46,983 bases of DNA from Methylococcaceae bacterium (GCA_030693065.1 JAUYBL010000005.1:1-46983); one strand, 5' to 3'. Shown: positions 34,120 through 44,222, numbered from the stretch's first letter. Numbers and translations: made by a program. The notes: generated by a model not told the origin, from the sequence alone.

Positions 34120-34515
34120 TTATTTTTTACCACACCATTGTTTTTCACACGGAATACCGTCAGGTCGTTCACCTGCTCTACCGCCATCCATTTTGGTATT
34201 AGGGCAGTTATTTAGAAAAAATGTAGCTTCTTCACAAGAAGTCATTTGTGAGCATAGTGTTCTACCGTCGCAGCGATACTTATTGGATTTGTTTTGCGAA
34301 GGTTTACCTATGATAAAAGTTGTTGCAATGCTTGATGAACGTTTAAGTTGCTCTCCTCTAAGAGCATCTACATCAATGGATTCGCGTTCTTTAGTACTGC
34401 AGGCAGTATCCGAAAAAGTGACACGACCTTTGTCATCTTTACATTTGTAAATTCCACCATAACTGCAATTTGCGAAAAATATCGTCAGTAAAACAATGAA
34501 TGTTTTGAGTAACAT
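34120..34515 (-). CDS. DUF4124 domain exported protein
   Basis: A 131-residue protein. The signal peptide ([19 protein letters not shown]) is followed by the DUF4124 hallmark [18 protein letters not shown] at residues about 22-40. The rest has several Cys ([19 protein letters not shown], then NNCPNTK and [10 protein letters not shown]), pointing to disulfides in the periplasm. DUF4124 has no assigned activity. The placement is odd: it lies between cysD and cysN on the same strand, with gaps of 63 and 41 bases, although it has nothing obvious to do with sulfate activation. Confidence 0.85.
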   Translation of the reverse strand: MLLKTFIVLLTIFFANCSYGGIYKCKDDKGRVTFSDTACSTKERESIDVDALRGEQLKRSSSIATTFIIGKPSQNKSNKYRCDGRTLCSQMTSCEEATFFLNNCPNTKMDGGRAGERPDGIPCEKQWCGKK

Positions 34516-34578
34516 GATGGAATTTATAGTCTTAGATAAACAATGGTAAGGCGTCTTATAAATACGAATTGTGATTAA

Positions 34579-35487
34579 TTAAAAATACCCTTCACGTTTT
34601 TTCTGTTCCATGGATCCGGCTTGATCATGATCAATCAAACGGCCTTGGCGTTCAGAAGTCGTTGTCAACAGCATTTCCTGAATAATCTCCGGTAGCGTTG
34701 TGGCATTCGATTCAACCGCGCCGGTCAACGGGTAACAACCCAAGGTACGGAAACGCACTTTTTTCATTTCAACTTTTTCATCGGGGCCGATAGGCATGCG
34801 CTCGTCGTCTACCATGATTAACATACCGTCGCGCTCAACGACCGGACGCTCTTTGGCAAAATATAACGGTACGATCGGAATGTTTTCCAGATGGATATAT
34901 TGCCAAATATCCAGCTCGGTCCAGTTAGACAACGGAAACACACGGATGCTTTCGCCTTTGTCTACTTTGCCGTTGTAGATATTCCATAATTCCGGGCGTT
35001 GGTTTTTTGGGTCCCAGCGATGATTTTTATCACGGAATGAATACACCCGTTCTTTGGCGCGAGATTTTTCTTCATCACGACGAGCACCGCCGAAAGCGGC
35101 ATCAAATTGGTATTTATCCAAAGCCTGCTTGAGGCCGTCAGTTTTCATTACATCGGTATGTTTTTTACTGCCATGCGTGAATGGTCCAATGCCTTGATCA
35201 ACGCCATCTTGATTGATATGAACCAATAATTCTAATCCCAGCTCATTGATCAATTTATTGCGAAACTCAATCATTTCCTTGAATTTCCAAGTGGTATCCA
35301 CGTGCAACATAGGGAAGGGCGGCTTGCCGGGATAGAAAGCCTTCATAGTTAAATGCAGCATCACGGCAGAGTCTTTGCCGATTGAATACAACATTACAGG
35401 ACGTTCGAATTCTGCAGCTACTTCGCGAATAATGTGGATGCTTTCGGCTTCCAGCTGTTTAAGATGTGTGAGTTTAAAATCAGTCAT
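34579..35487 (-). CDS. cysD: Sulfate adenylyltransferase subunit 2
   Basis: A 302-residue catalytic subunit, the same length as E. coli CysD. It carries the PP-loop-like adenylation motif '[15 protein letters not shown]' (about residues 32-46), and the blocks '[16 protein letters not shown]' and '[11 protein letters not shown]' that define the family. '[15 protein letters not shown]' is also conserved. It binds ATP and sulfate and makes APS and pyrophosphate with CysN. It is the first gene of cysD-DUF4124-cysN. No recognisable CysB site was found upstream; the 167-base gap to the ABC permease end holds no gene. Confidence 0.96.
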   Translation of the reverse strand: MTDFKLTHLKQLEAESIHIIREVAAEFERPVMLYSIGKDSAVMLHLTMKAFYPGKPPFPMLHVDTTWKFKEMIEFRNKLINELGLELLVHINQDGVDQGIGPFTHGSKKHTDVMKTDGLKQALDKYQFDAAFGGARRDEEKSRAKERVYSFRDKNHRWDPKNQRPELWNIYNGKVDKGESIRVFPLSNWTELDIWQYIHLENIPIVPLYFAKERPVVERDGMLIMVDDERMPIGPDEKVEMKKVRFRTLGCYPLTGAVESNATTLPEIIQEMLLTTTSERQGRLIDHDQAGSMEQKKREGYF

Positions 35488-35654
35488 ATGTCCATTGCGG
35501 TTGTGTGAGGGCCTTTAATAGCTTGTCTGCCTTCAGGTTTGAATAGTAGCGCGGTCTAATAATGCTGGGCATTTTAATTTGAACACTCGTTTAATACCAG
35601 AATTGCTTACATTGTGGCAGTGCTTTTGCTATGCACAATAGATATAGGGATGTG

Positions 35655-38165
35655 TTAATGCCCTAAACCGGCATGCACATTTATCTTTGTGGCATAGCGT
35701 GCGGGCCAATAGGACGCAAGTACAGACAGCAGTAAAACCAAGGCCAGCCAAAGCCAGACGGAAGCAACAGAAAACCTAAAATCCAGTTGCAGCCCCAGCA
35801 TGATTTCGCCGAGTTTATGTGCCAGCGGCTCCGCTACAGCATAGGCAATCGGAATGCTGATAGACCAAGCCAATAGACCATGAAAGACGCCTTCCAGTAA
35901 AAACAGGCTGAAGATGGTTTTCGAGCTTGCACCCAGCGCCCGACAGACACTAATTTCTCGCGTGCGCTGCAACACGCTGATCGCCAGTGTGCCGGCAAGA
36001 CCGATTGCGCCAACGCTAGCAATTAAACTAGCCAAACCCAGCAGCATACTGGTAACGGGTTTGAATTGATTAAGGCTGAATTGGCGTTGTTCCAGCTTGG
36101 CAACCGTGGTGTAAACATCCAGCGGAATGTGCCGATCCTGAAAAAGCTGCTTTAGTGAATCCGTGTATTGTTTTTCTTCGGTTATTGAACTGATATTTGC
36201 CGACAGCAGCGCAAACGAACTGACTTGATTGCGCTGGGTGAGATTTTCAATCGTGCTCAAGGGCGCGTAAACCGGCTCTACGGTATAAGTCGAGCCGACA
36301 AACCAGCGGTACAGTCCGATTACTTGCCAGTCTTGGCTTTGGTCAGTCGTAGTTAACCCTGCATCTAGCTCCGTTCGGGTTGAGCTTGTCGAAACCAGCC
36401 CTTCGACAAGCTCAGGGTGAGCGGTATTTTGGGGTGGGGTGAATAACTTGACGGTGATGCGATCGCCAACATGAATATTGTTTAATTCCGCCGTCGCCGC
36501 ATTCAGTACCAAGTTTTTTTGTTGGTAGTCATTGTTGTTCAACCAGCGGCCTTCATTAATTAACGGTTGATACATGTGAGTTGTTTCAGGCAAAGCTATA
36601 AGTTGCGCACCCAGACTACCTGATTGCTTTAATAAATCCCCGTTGTACTGCAGCTCGGCAGGCAATCGCTGCCAAAACTCCAGTGCCGTGGTTTGTGGGC
36701 TGGCATTCAATACGTCCTTAATTAAAAAAGTAGGTTGGTCAACGCTAAATCCTAGCCGCACCGCATAGCGGCTGCGTGCCAGTTCGTTATCTAAAGTAAG
36801 ATTAACAGAGGCAATCAAACTAAGAATCACCATAAACAACACCCCGGTAATAATCAGTACGCATTGCGTCCAAAACAAGCGGGCTTTACGCCGAAACAGA
36901 TTACCCAACGCGACCGCATAAAGCGTCGGCAAAGCAATCGAAAGCCTGCGTTCTAGCCACATATCAAAGCGATCGCTGGCAAAATCCGAACCCAGTCCAT
37001 AACTGGCTATAGCCTGACGCACAGACATCGAAGCCCCGCGCCAAATAGGCCAAAATGATGCAAGCAACGGTGCCAACAGGCCGCCGACACACATGACGGT
37101 TATCGTTCGGTAAGAGCATGCAAAACCTGGCATTTCGACATTGAATAAATCCAGCAACCAACGACTACTAAAAAACGCCCCGGCAAGACTGATTGGCATC
37201 GCCAACATTAGCGCCAGCAAGGCCAAAATCAATACTTCGGCAAGATAAATCTTCGCAATCGTCCAGCGACTGGCGCCAATCGATTTCATAATGCCGATCT
37301 GGTCGGTTTGCTGGGTGATCAACGCGGTAACGGTGTTAAGGATTAACACAGAACTTAGCGCCAACGATGCCCAGGCCATTACCATTAAAATCAGATTGAT
37401 CCCCGAAAAAAAGGCTCGCCCCCAATGTTTTTCAGGGTCTTGCAGCAGGGTTGCATTGACGCCGATGCCTGACTGGCTCAAATAACTACGAATGCTTCCG
37501 GCAACCAAACGGGCTTTTGCTTCGCTATAGGGCTCGCTGACTTGCACCAACACTTGCCGAAAACTGTGCGGTTTAATGCCAAAAACAGCTGCACTGCCTG
37601 CATCAATAAAAAAATGCAGCTGACCTCCGAAAGTCGGTGGCTTAACAAACGGGTGACGAATGATGCCGTCGACATCAAACTTAACTAACCCCGTGGCCGT
37701 TTCAAATTCAATTTTGTCCTCCGTTTTAAGCTTGGCGGCAATGCCAGTTAAACGTTCAGCCGCCAGATGCTGACCTTGCGGCCAATGTCCCGACAGTAAT
37801 GTCATCTGGTCATATTGCTGGCGCTGGTAATCGGGCCGGAGCACTAACGTGCCGGTCTGCCAATCTGGGTTATTGGGGATTTTGTAACGGGCGGTAAATT
37901 GCGTGAGTACATCGACTCCGGCGACATCGGCAAGGGTTTTTATGTGATTCGCCACAGTTAAATCGGCATCAGTTTTAAGAATCAGGCTGATATGCGACGG
38001 CTGCGATTGACGATGAGCCGCATCCAAATGGCTGAGCTGTAAATCGATCATGCCCAGCAACATGCCGATAATTAGGATGCCGATAGTCAGGCTGGAAACT
38101 GACAGTAAACTACGTGCTTTGTGGGCCGTAAGATCGGCAAAGACTTTATGCCAAAGATGATTCAA
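35655..38165 (-). CDS. ABC transporter permease with two FtsX domains
   Basis: An 836-residue membrane protein of the LolCE/MacB-like class. A membrane helix near residue 25 (SVSSLTIGILIIGMLLGMI) is followed by a large periplasmic domain, then FtsX helices about 250-375 (LNTVTALITQQTDQIGIMKS), a second periplasmic domain about 430-660, and a C-terminal FtsX repeat ('RTREISVCRALGAS', 'YWPARYATKINVHAGLGH'). It works with the ATPase upstream in moving lipids, lipoproteins or peptides rather than small solutes. Its start overlaps the ATPase stop by ATGA. At about residues 582-597 an in-frame repeat adds AHPELVEGLVSTSSTR to a periplasmic loop. Confidence 0.88.
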   Translation of the reverse strand: MNHLWHKVFADLTAHKARSLLSVSSLTIGILIIGMLLGMIDLQLSHLDAAHRQSQPSHISLILKTDADLTVANHIKTLADVAGVDVLTQFTARYKIPNNPDWQTGTLVLRPDYQRQQYDQMTLLSGHWPQGQHLAAERLTGIAAKLKTEDKIEFETATGLVKFDVDGIIRHPFVKPPTFGGQLHFFIDAGSAAVFGIKPHSFRQVLVQVSEPYSEAKARLVAGSIRSYLSQSGIGVNATLLQDPEKHWGRAFFSGINLILMVMAWASLALSSVLILNTVTALITQQTDQIGIMKSIGASRWTIAKIYLAEVLILALLALMLAMPISLAGAFFSSRWLLDLFNVEMPGFACSYRTITVMCVGGLLAPLLASFWPIWRGASMSVRQAIASYGLGSDFASDRFDMWLERRLSIALPTLYAVALGNLFRRKARLFWTQCVLIITGVLFMVILSLIASVNLTLDNELARSRYAVRLGFSVDQPTFLIKDVLNASPQTTALEFWQRLPAELQYNGDLLKQSGSLGAQLIALPETTHMYQPLINEGRWLNNNDYQQKNLVLNAATAELNNIHVGDRITVKLFTPPQNTAHPELVEGLVSTSSTRTELDAGLTTTDQSQDWQVIGLYRWFVGSTYTVEPVYAPLSTIENLTQRNQVSSFALLSANISSITEEKQYTDSLKQLFQDRHIPLDVYTTVAKLEQRQFSLNQFKPVTSMLLGLASLIASVGAIGLAGTLAISVLQRTREISVCRALGASSKTIFSLFLLEGVFHGLLAWSISIPIAYAVAEPLAHKLGEIMLGLQLDFRFSVASVWLWLALVLLLSVLASYWPARYATKINVHAGLGH
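36372..36424. repeat. Palindromic repeat inside the permease gene
   Basis: GAGCTTGTCGAA (36382-36393) pairs with TTCGACAAGCTC (36402-36413) around ACCAGCCC. The sequence is translated in frame in the permease as AHPELVEGLVSTSSTR. This peptide pattern is a known outcome when this palindromic family lands in a coding frame. Degenerate relatives lie at 1672-1704 and 44329-44365. Confidence 0.75.
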
Positions 38166-38878
38166 TGGTTTTGCCCTGAGTTTGTCAAAACGGAGGTAGG
38201 TTGATCTTCATGAATGCGGCCGGAGCGAATCACAATCTTGCGGCTTGCCGATGCCGCCAGCTCATCATTGTGCGTCACCATCACCAAAGTTTTGCCTTGT
38301 TGATTGAGGCGCAAAAACAGTGCAAACACGTCATCAGCGGTTGCCGCATCCAGATTGCCGGTCGGTTCGTCGGCAACAATCAGTTGCGGGTCGTTCGCCA
38401 ACGCTCTGGCAATCGCTGCACGTTGTTGTTGTCCGCCCGATAATTGGCTGGGCAGTTGCTGCCATTGATCGCTCAAATCTACCAAGTCGAGTAAATGCCG
38501 CGCCCGCTCCAGACGCTCGCGCTTGGGCAGTGTGCCGATAAAGTCCATCGGTAACAGCACGTTTTGCAGCAAACTTAAGGACGGCAGTAATTGAAAAAAC
38601 TGAAACACAATCCCGACATTAGCGCCGCGCCATTTGGACAATTGCTCTTCATTTAATTGCTGCAAAGCACTGCCGTTGACAGTAATTTGTCCTTGGCTTG
38701 GATGATCAATCCCGGTCAACAAGTTCAGCAAAGTAGATTTGCCATTGCCTGATGGGCCAACGATGGCGACAAATTCACCTGCATCGATAGTCAAGGAAAT
38801 GTCATGTAAAACCGTTTGCTTGGTCTGACCCAGCGTGTACGTTTTGTAGACATTGTTGAGTTGTATCAGATTGGCCAT
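38162..38878 (-). CDS. ABC transporter ATP-binding protein (LolD/MacB type)
   Basis: A 238-residue ATPase starting at the ATG at 38878; a TTG 15 bases upstream is less likely, and neither has a good ribosome site. Walker A is [14 protein letters not shown], the Q-loop is [16 protein letters not shown], the signature is [16 protein letters not shown] and Walker B is [12 protein letters not shown], with the switch His in MVTHNDEL. 'EPTGNLD' is typical of the MacB/LolD group. The stop overlaps the permease start by four bases, so both proteins are made together as one complex. Confidence 0.93.
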   Translation of the reverse strand: MANLIQLNNVYKTYTLGQTKQTVLHDISLTIDAGEFVAIVGPSGNGKSTLLNLLTGIDHPSQGQITVNGSALQQLNEEQLSKWRGANVGIVFQFFQLLPSLSLLQNVLLPMDFIGTLPKRERLERARHLLDLVDLSDQWQQLPSQLSGGQQQRAAIARALANDPQLIVADEPTGNLDAATADDVFALFLRLNQQGKTLVMVTHNDELAASASRKIVIRSGRIHEDQPTSVLTNSGQNH

Positions 38879-38974
38879 AAGGATGATTAACAAGTTTGGG
38901 TTGTGTCATTCAGTCGTTAGATTCTATCATGCACACACACTCGGCACGCCGAACCGGCTTCCTCACTTAAATTT

Positions 38975-39547
38975 ATGACCCAAACGCAATTAATCTGGCT
39001 AGTCCTCGGGCTTGGCTGGACGCTGATAGAAATCGTCATTGCCGTAAAAACACGGGTACATTTTTCCAATACAGGAGAACACCCTTACCGCTCGGAGAGC
39101 TTGATATGGCTGGCAGTAATACTTGCCGTCATTGCCGCGCTTTGGTTTAAACAAAGACACTGGGCGCCATTGCCGATAGAGATTTCGTATCGCCAAATGC
39201 TGGCTATACCCATTTTTATCAGCGGGTTGGCATTACGCGCAAGTGCATTGCTAAATCTGGGTAGATTTTTTAGTACCACCGTCATTACCCACTCAGAACA
39301 TCAGTTAATTGAAACCGGCCCTTATCGCTGGCTGCGTCATCCTGCTTACACCGGCTTACTGATTAGTTTTTTTGCTGCCGGTTTAGCGATGGGCGATATG
39401 TTGGCCTTGCTGGTGTTATTGGCACCGATAACTTTCGTTTTATATCAACGTATTCAAATTGAAGAGCAGTGGCTGCTGGGGCATTTTGGCGAAGCTTATA
39501 CTCTCTATTGTTTGCGTACTAAGGCTCTTATCCCTTGGCTTTATTAA
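38975..39547 (+). CDS. Isoprenylcysteine carboxyl methyltransferase-like protein
   Basis: A 190-residue membrane protein with four or five helices. The C-terminal block 'ETGPYRWLRHPAYTGLLI' followed by 'RIQIEEQWLLGHFGEAY' is the SAM-binding signature of the ICMT/PEMT-like methyltransferases. In eukaryotes the family methylates prenylated cysteine; in bacteria the substrates are mostly unknown and may be lipids or isoprenoids. It lies 70 bases before crtN on the same strand, so a role in modifying carotenoid or terpenoid products is possible but unproven. Confidence 0.82.
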   Translation: MTQTQLIWLVLGLGWTLIEIVIAVKTRVHFSNTGEHPYRSESLIWLAVILAVIAALWFKQRHWAPLPIEISYRQMLAIPIFISGLALRASALLNLGRFFSTTVITHSEHQLIETGPYRWLRHPAYTGLLISFFAAGLAMGDMLALLVLLAPITFVLYQRIQIEEQWLLGHFGEAYTLYCLRTKALIPWLY

Positions 39548-39617
39548 GTTGACTATTACGTTTGTTAACGCATATTCAACAGTCGACCGCTTTTTCCACT
39601 GAAAACAATTTATAAAT

Positions 39618-41138
39618 ATGGCAAAAACAAAACATATCGTTATCGTCGGCGCGGGCCCGGGTGGTCTGTGCGCAGGGATGCTCTTAAGTCAACGCGGCTT
39701 TAAGGTATCGTTATTTGACAAAAATCAAGAAGTGGGCGGGCGCAACCGGGCGATTCGATTGGATGAGTTTGTCTTCGATACCGGACCGACCTTTTTGCTG
39801 ATGAAAAATGTGTTGGATGAGATGTTCGAGCTGTGCGGCAAAAAAAGCGAAGATTATCTCGAGTTTGTAAAACTGGATCCAATGTACCAGCTACTGTTTG
39901 GCGATCGGGCGGTGAATGTGTATTCCGACCACGACAAGATGCGAGCCGAACTGCAAAGCAAGTTTTCTGAAGGCAGCGCCGGTTTTGATCGTTATCTGGA
40001 TAAAGAAGGTAAGCGTTTTCGTAAACTTTACCCCTGCATCAAACGCGATTACAGCAGCCTACTGTCGTTTTTATCGTTAGATTTAATTAGAGCACTGCCG
40101 CACTTGGCGCTTAATCACAGTGTTTTTTCCAATTTGGGCAAGTATTTCAGGGAAGAAAAAATGCGTTTGGTGTTTTCTTTTCAATCCAAATATTTAGGTA
40201 TGTCGCCTTGGGAATGCCCGGCTTTATTCACGATGTTGTCTTATTTAGAGCATGAATACGGCATTTACCATGTGCAAGGCGGGCTAAATAAAATTGCCGA
40301 AGCGATGGCTAAAGTGATTGCAGAGCAGGGCGGTCAGATCCATACCAGCTCACCGGTCGCATCATTAGTGATTGAAAACAAGGTGGTTAAAGGTATTCGT
40401 TTAGAAGATGGCACGCAGATTGATGCCGATGAAGTCATCGTTAATGCCGACTTTGCGCATGCGATGACGCATTTGGTCGAGCCCGGCGTGTTAAATGCTC
40501 ACAGCCCGGAAAACTTAAAAAAGAAGCAGTACTCCTGCTCAACCTTCATGATGTATTTGGGTTTAAACACCCGCTACGATATTCCGCATCACAACATCGT
40601 GTTCGCGCACGATTACACCACCAATATCAGCAATATTTTTGATAAAAAAACCTTGAGTGATGATTTTTCCTTTTACGTGCAAAACGCCTCGGTGACTGAT
40701 CCAAGCTTGGCTCCTGAAGGCAAATCGGCGTTGTATGTGTTGGTACCGGCGCCGAACAATCAAAGCGATATTGATTGGGATAAAACTTGCGCCCGCATGC
40801 GCGAACAAGTGCTGGATGCGATTGCGGCTCGCTTGGGGCTAAGCGACATTCGCGAACAAATCGCCTGCGAAAAAATCATCACCCCAAAAACCTGGGAAAC
40901 CGACGAAAACGTTTTTATGGGCGCAACCTTTAGTCTGGCGCACAAATTCAGCCAGATGTTGTACTGGCGGCCGCGCAATAAATTTCAGGAACTGGACAGT
41001 TGTTATTTAGTCGGCGGCGGCACCCATCCGGGTAGCGGCTTGCCGACGATTTACGAGTCCGCGCGCATTTCGTCAAAACTGATTTGCCAAAAACACGGTG
41101 TCAGTATTCAAGAGCCTGATCGCAGCACTTGGTTGTAA
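39618..41138 (+). CDS. crtN: Diapophytoene desaturase, CrtN-type
   Basis: A 506-residue FAD enzyme. The dinucleotide fold is at the N-terminus (IVIVGAGPGGLCAGMLLSQ) followed by EVGGRNRAIRLDEFVFDTGP. The closing 'YLVGGGTHPGSGLPTI' is the C-terminal FAD block of carotenoid desaturases. Features shared with staphylococcal CrtN are 'YSCSTFMMYLGL', DPSLAPEGKSALYVLVPAP and HHNIVFAHDY, so I favour C30 rather than C40 desaturase. It would convert dehydrosqualene stepwise to diaponeurosporene or diapolycopene at the membrane. No dehydrosqualene synthase (crtM) is in the window. The next gene starts next to or overlapping its stop. Confidence 0.87.
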   Translation: MAKTKHIVIVGAGPGGLCAGMLLSQRGFKVSLFDKNQEVGGRNRAIRLDEFVFDTGPTFLLMKNVLDEMFELCGKKSEDYLEFVKLDPMYQLLFGDRAVNVYSDHDKMRAELQSKFSEGSAGFDRYLDKEGKRFRKLYPCIKRDYSSLLSFLSLDLIRALPHLALNHSVFSNLGKYFREEKMRLVFSFQSKYLGMSPWECPALFTMLSYLEHEYGIYHVQGGLNKIAEAMAKVIAEQGGQIHTSSPVASLVIENKVVKGIRLEDGTQIDADEVIVNADFAHAMTHLVEPGVLNAHSPENLKKKQYSCSTFMMYLGLNTRYDIPHHNIVFAHDYTTNISNIFDKKTLSDDFSFYVQNASVTDPSLAPEGKSALYVLVPAPNNQSDIDWDKTCARMREQVLDAIAARLGLSDIREQIACEKIITPKTWETDENVFMGATFSLAHKFSQMLYWRPRNKFQELDSCYLVGGGTHPGSGLPTIYESARISSKLICQKHGVSIQEPDRSTWL

Positions 41139-41140
41139 AG

Positions 41141-42730
41141 GTGGCAGAGCAATTGCAATCAATTTCTGCCTTGGATGGCAGAATCTTAAACACTTACCCG
41201 GTGACAACAGATGCTGAAATCCATCAGCAAATGGCGGCTGCGCGCTTAGCCGTAAAGACGTGGGCTGCTTATACGGTGGCTGAGCGCGTTAAAATCTTGT
41301 CGAAATTGCAGGTTGTCATCCTGGCAAACGTGGATAACATTACCGACACCCTTGTGAATGTCACCGGCAAAGTCAAAACCGAAGCCTTGTTGGGTGAGAT
41401 TTATCCGGTATTGGAACTGCTGCGTTACTATCAAAAACATGCATCCAGCATTTTGGCGCCTTGCCAAGTCAGCACTTCGCCACTGGCATTTCCCAATGCC
41501 TCTGCGCAATATGAACGCCGTCCCTATGGCGTGGTGGCGATTATCTCGCCGTGGAATTTTCCGTTGCAACTGACTTTAAACCCGCTGATTACTGCGTTGG
41601 TGTGTGGCAATGCAGCTGTTATTAAAGTCTCCGAGTTATCTATTCCGGTCGGTGAATTGATCGTTGATTTACTGAGGCAATTACAATTACCGGCGGGCTT
41701 GATTCAACACACTATCGGCGAAGCTGCTGCCGGACAAGCGTTAATCGACTGCCGCCCGGATTTGGTATTTGCTACCGGCGGAGTGGCTGCCGGGCGTGCG
41801 ATTATGGCAAGAGCGGCGCAGCATCCGATTCCGGTAATTTTAGAACTAGGCGGTAAAGATGCGATGCTGGTATTTGCCGACGCCAATCTTGCCCGGGCAT
41901 GTAAAGCCGCATTGTACGGCGCATTCAGCAACAGCGGGCAAGTGTGTGTATCGGTCGAACGCTTATATGTGCAGCAAAGTTGTTTCGATGAATTTTTAAA
42001 CATGCTGCTGGATGGCTTAGCCAATTTAACTGTTGGTCATGGCGAGCATGGGGATTTGGGCGCACTGACCAGTCTTGAGCAATTTGCGGTTATTCAAGAC
42101 CATTATCAAGATGCCCTGGACAAAGGTGCAAAAGTTTCCGGGCCATTACAGTTGAATGGTCGCTATTTACAGCCGGTAATTCTTTGGGACGTCACTCATG
42201 ACATGCGCATCATGCGCGAAGAAACTTTCGGCGCGTTGTTGCCGGTTATGTTGTTCGACGACGAGCAGCAAGCCATCGATTTTGCCAACAATAGCGATTA
42301 CGGACTCAATGCCAGCGTCTGGAGTCAGGATATTACTAAAGCCGAGCGCGTCGCCAGACAGTTACAAGTCGGCAACTGGGCGGTTAACGATGTGATTAAA
42401 AACATCGGTCATCCCGGCTTGCCGTTCGGCGGCGTCAAAAACAGCGGTTTTGGCCGTTATCACGGCGCAGAAGGCTTGCGCAGTTTTACCTACACAGTGG
42501 CTGGCCTAACCAGTCGCAGCCAACTTAATGACGAGCCCAACTGGTTCCCGTACTCGGATCTGCGTTATCAACAAATGCGCGGCTTTGTCGATTTTATGTT
42601 CGGCAGCGGCAATCTGTGGCAACGCATCCAGCGCAATCTGACTGAATTGCAGGCGTTTCGCGGTTATGCCTCGACCAATTTCCGCCAGCACTGGCGCAAT
42701 TTTTTGATATTTCTCACCAACAAGAGATAA
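41141..42730 (+). CDS. Aldehyde dehydrogenase of the C30 carotenoid cluster
   Basis: A protein of 529 residues if it starts at the GTG at 41141; TTG at 41129 or 41153 are alternatives, no ATG is near, and the start is uncertain. It is an NAD(P)-dependent aldehyde dehydrogenase: the active Cys269 is in NSGQVCVSVERL, the general base Glu in ILELGGKDAM, and 'SPWNFPLQLTLNPLITAL' is the cofactor region. A C-terminal extension of about 60 residues may associate with the membrane. Between crtN and the crtP-like gene, this matches the Methylomonas arrangement, where the enzyme oxidises diapocarotenoid aldehydes to acids. This function is inferred from context. Confidence 0.86.
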   Translation: MAEQLQSISALDGRILNTYPVTTDAEIHQQMAAARLAVKTWAAYTVAERVKILSKLQVVILANVDNITDTLVNVTGKVKTEALLGEIYPVLELLRYYQKHASSILAPCQVSTSPLAFPNASAQYERRPYGVVAIISPWNFPLQLTLNPLITALVCGNAAVIKVSELSIPVGELIVDLLRQLQLPAGLIQHTIGEAAAGQALIDCRPDLVFATGGVAAGRAIMARAAQHPIPVILELGGKDAMLVFADANLARACKAALYGAFSNSGQVCVSVERLYVQQSCFDEFLNMLLDGLANLTVGHGEHGDLGALTSLEQFAVIQDHYQDALDKGAKVSGPLQLNGRYLQPVILWDVTHDMRIMREETFGALLPVMLFDDEQQAIDFANNSDYGLNASVWSQDITKAERVARQLQVGNWAVNDVIKNIGHPGLPFGGVKNSGFGRYHGAEGLRSFTYTVAGLTSRSQLNDEPNWFPYSDLRYQQMRGFVDFMFGSGNLWQRIQRNLTELQAFRGYASTNFRQHWRNFLIFLTNKR

Positions 42731-42734
42731 CACT

Positions 42735-44222
42735 ATGAGTAAGAAAAAACACGTCGTTGTTATTGGCGCGGGCTTAGGCGGCTTGTCTGCGGCGATCTCG
42801 CTGGCAACTGAGGGTTTCAGCGTTGACCTGCTGGAGAAAAACGATAAGGTCGGCGGCAAACTGAATATTCTTGAAAAAGACGGCTTCACTTTCGATTTGG
42901 GCCCGTCCATTTTGACCATGCCACATATTTTCCAAGCCCTGTTTGACCGGGTCGGCAAAAATATGGCCGATTACATTAACATCCAGACCGTTGAACCGCA
43001 TTGGCGCAATTTTTTTGAAGACGGCAGTACACTCGATTTAAGTTCCGATCCGGTAATTATGAAGCAGGAACTGGACAAACTTGGTCCCAACACCGCCAAA
43101 GAATTCGAGGAATTTCTGGCCTATTCCAAAAAACTCTGCGAAATCACCGAGCAAGGCTATTTTGCCCATGGCCTGGATTCCTTTTGGGAATTACTGAAAC
43201 ATTACGGCCCAGTGCGCAGCTTGTTGGAATTCGATGTGTTTCGCTCAATGGATCAAGGCGTGCGGCGCTTTATTAAAGATCCCAAATTGGTTGATGTGCT
43301 CAATTACTTTATTAAATACGTCGGCTCGTCACCCTATGACGCCCCCGCATTGATGAACTTATTGCCGTATATCCAGTTCGGCTATGGCCTCTGGTACGTT
43401 AAAGGTGGCATGTACGGCATTGCCGAAGGCCTCCAAAAACTGGCGGAGGAACTGGGTGTGAATATCCGGGTGAACTCTGAAGTCGCTGAAATTCAGCAGC
43501 ATGGCGGGCGGGCAACAGGAGTGCGTTTATTGGATGGCACTGTTATTTCTGCTGATATTGTTGTCTCCAACATGGAAGTCATCCCCGCATACAAAAAACT
43601 ACTCAACAATGAAAAAGAAGCCAAGCGGCTGCAGCGTTTTGAACCCAGCTGTTCAGGCTTAGTGTTGCATTTGGGCGTTGACACCATTTATCCGCAGCTT
43701 GCTCATCATAATTTCTTTTATTCTGAGCATCCGCGCGAGCATTTTAATGCGGTGTTTCATGACAATAAATTGTCCGATGATCCAACCATTTATCTGGTCG
43801 CGCCGGTCAAAAGCGATCCGACTCAGGCACCTCCAGGTTGTGAAATCATTAAGATTTTGCCGCACATTCCACACCTTAATCCGGAGCAGCCGCTGACCGC
43901 AGAAGACTATGCCGCAATGCGTGAGCGGGTATTGATCAAGCTGGAAAGAATGGGTTTAACTGATTTACGAAAACACATCGTTTGCGAAGAATACTGGACG
44001 CCTATCGATATTGAACAACGCTATTACTCCAACCAGGGCTCGATTTACGGCGTGGTGGCGGATAGATTTAAAAATCTGGGCTTTAAAATTCCGCAACGTA
44101 GTAAGGACATCAGCAATCTGTATTTTGTCGGCGGTAGCGTTAATCCGGGCGGCGGCATGCCAATGGTAACGCTATCCGGGCAACTGGTGCGGGATAAGAT
44201 TTTGGCGGATTTGAAGAGTTGA
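42735..44222 (+). CDS. CrtP/CrtNb-like carotenoid oxidase
   Basis: A 495-residue FAD protein of the desaturase family with fold HVVVIGAGLGGLSAAISLA and C-terminal block 'YFVGGSVNPGGGMPMVTLSG'. Its N-terminal segment FDLGPSILTMPHIFQALF and the following 'HWRNFFEDGSTLDL' closely resemble staphylococcal CrtP, which oxidises the terminal methyl group of a C30 carotenoid to an aldehyde. It is clearly different from the CrtN two genes upstream. The gene starts 4 bases after the aldehyde dehydrogenase, so the aldehyde product can be oxidised at once. A desaturase role cannot be excluded from sequence alone. Confidence 0.85.
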   Translation: MSKKKHVVVIGAGLGGLSAAISLATEGFSVDLLEKNDKVGGKLNILEKDGFTFDLGPSILTMPHIFQALFDRVGKNMADYINIQTVEPHWRNFFEDGSTLDLSSDPVIMKQELDKLGPNTAKEFEEFLAYSKKLCEITEQGYFAHGLDSFWELLKHYGPVRSLLEFDVFRSMDQGVRRFIKDPKLVDVLNYFIKYVGSSPYDAPALMNLLPYIQFGYGLWYVKGGMYGIAEGLQKLAEELGVNIRVNSEVAEIQQHGGRATGVRLLDGTVISADIVVSNMEVIPAYKKLLNNEKEAKRLQRFEPSCSGLVLHLGVDTIYPQLAHHNFFYSEHPREHFNAVFHDNKLSDDPTIYLVAPVKSDPTQAPPGCEIIKILPHIPHLNPEQPLTAEDYAAMRERVLIKLERMGLTDLRKHIVCEEYWTPIDIEQRYYSNQGSIYGVVADRFKNLGFKIPQRSKDISNLYFVGGSVNPGGGMPMVTLSGQLVRDKILADLKS

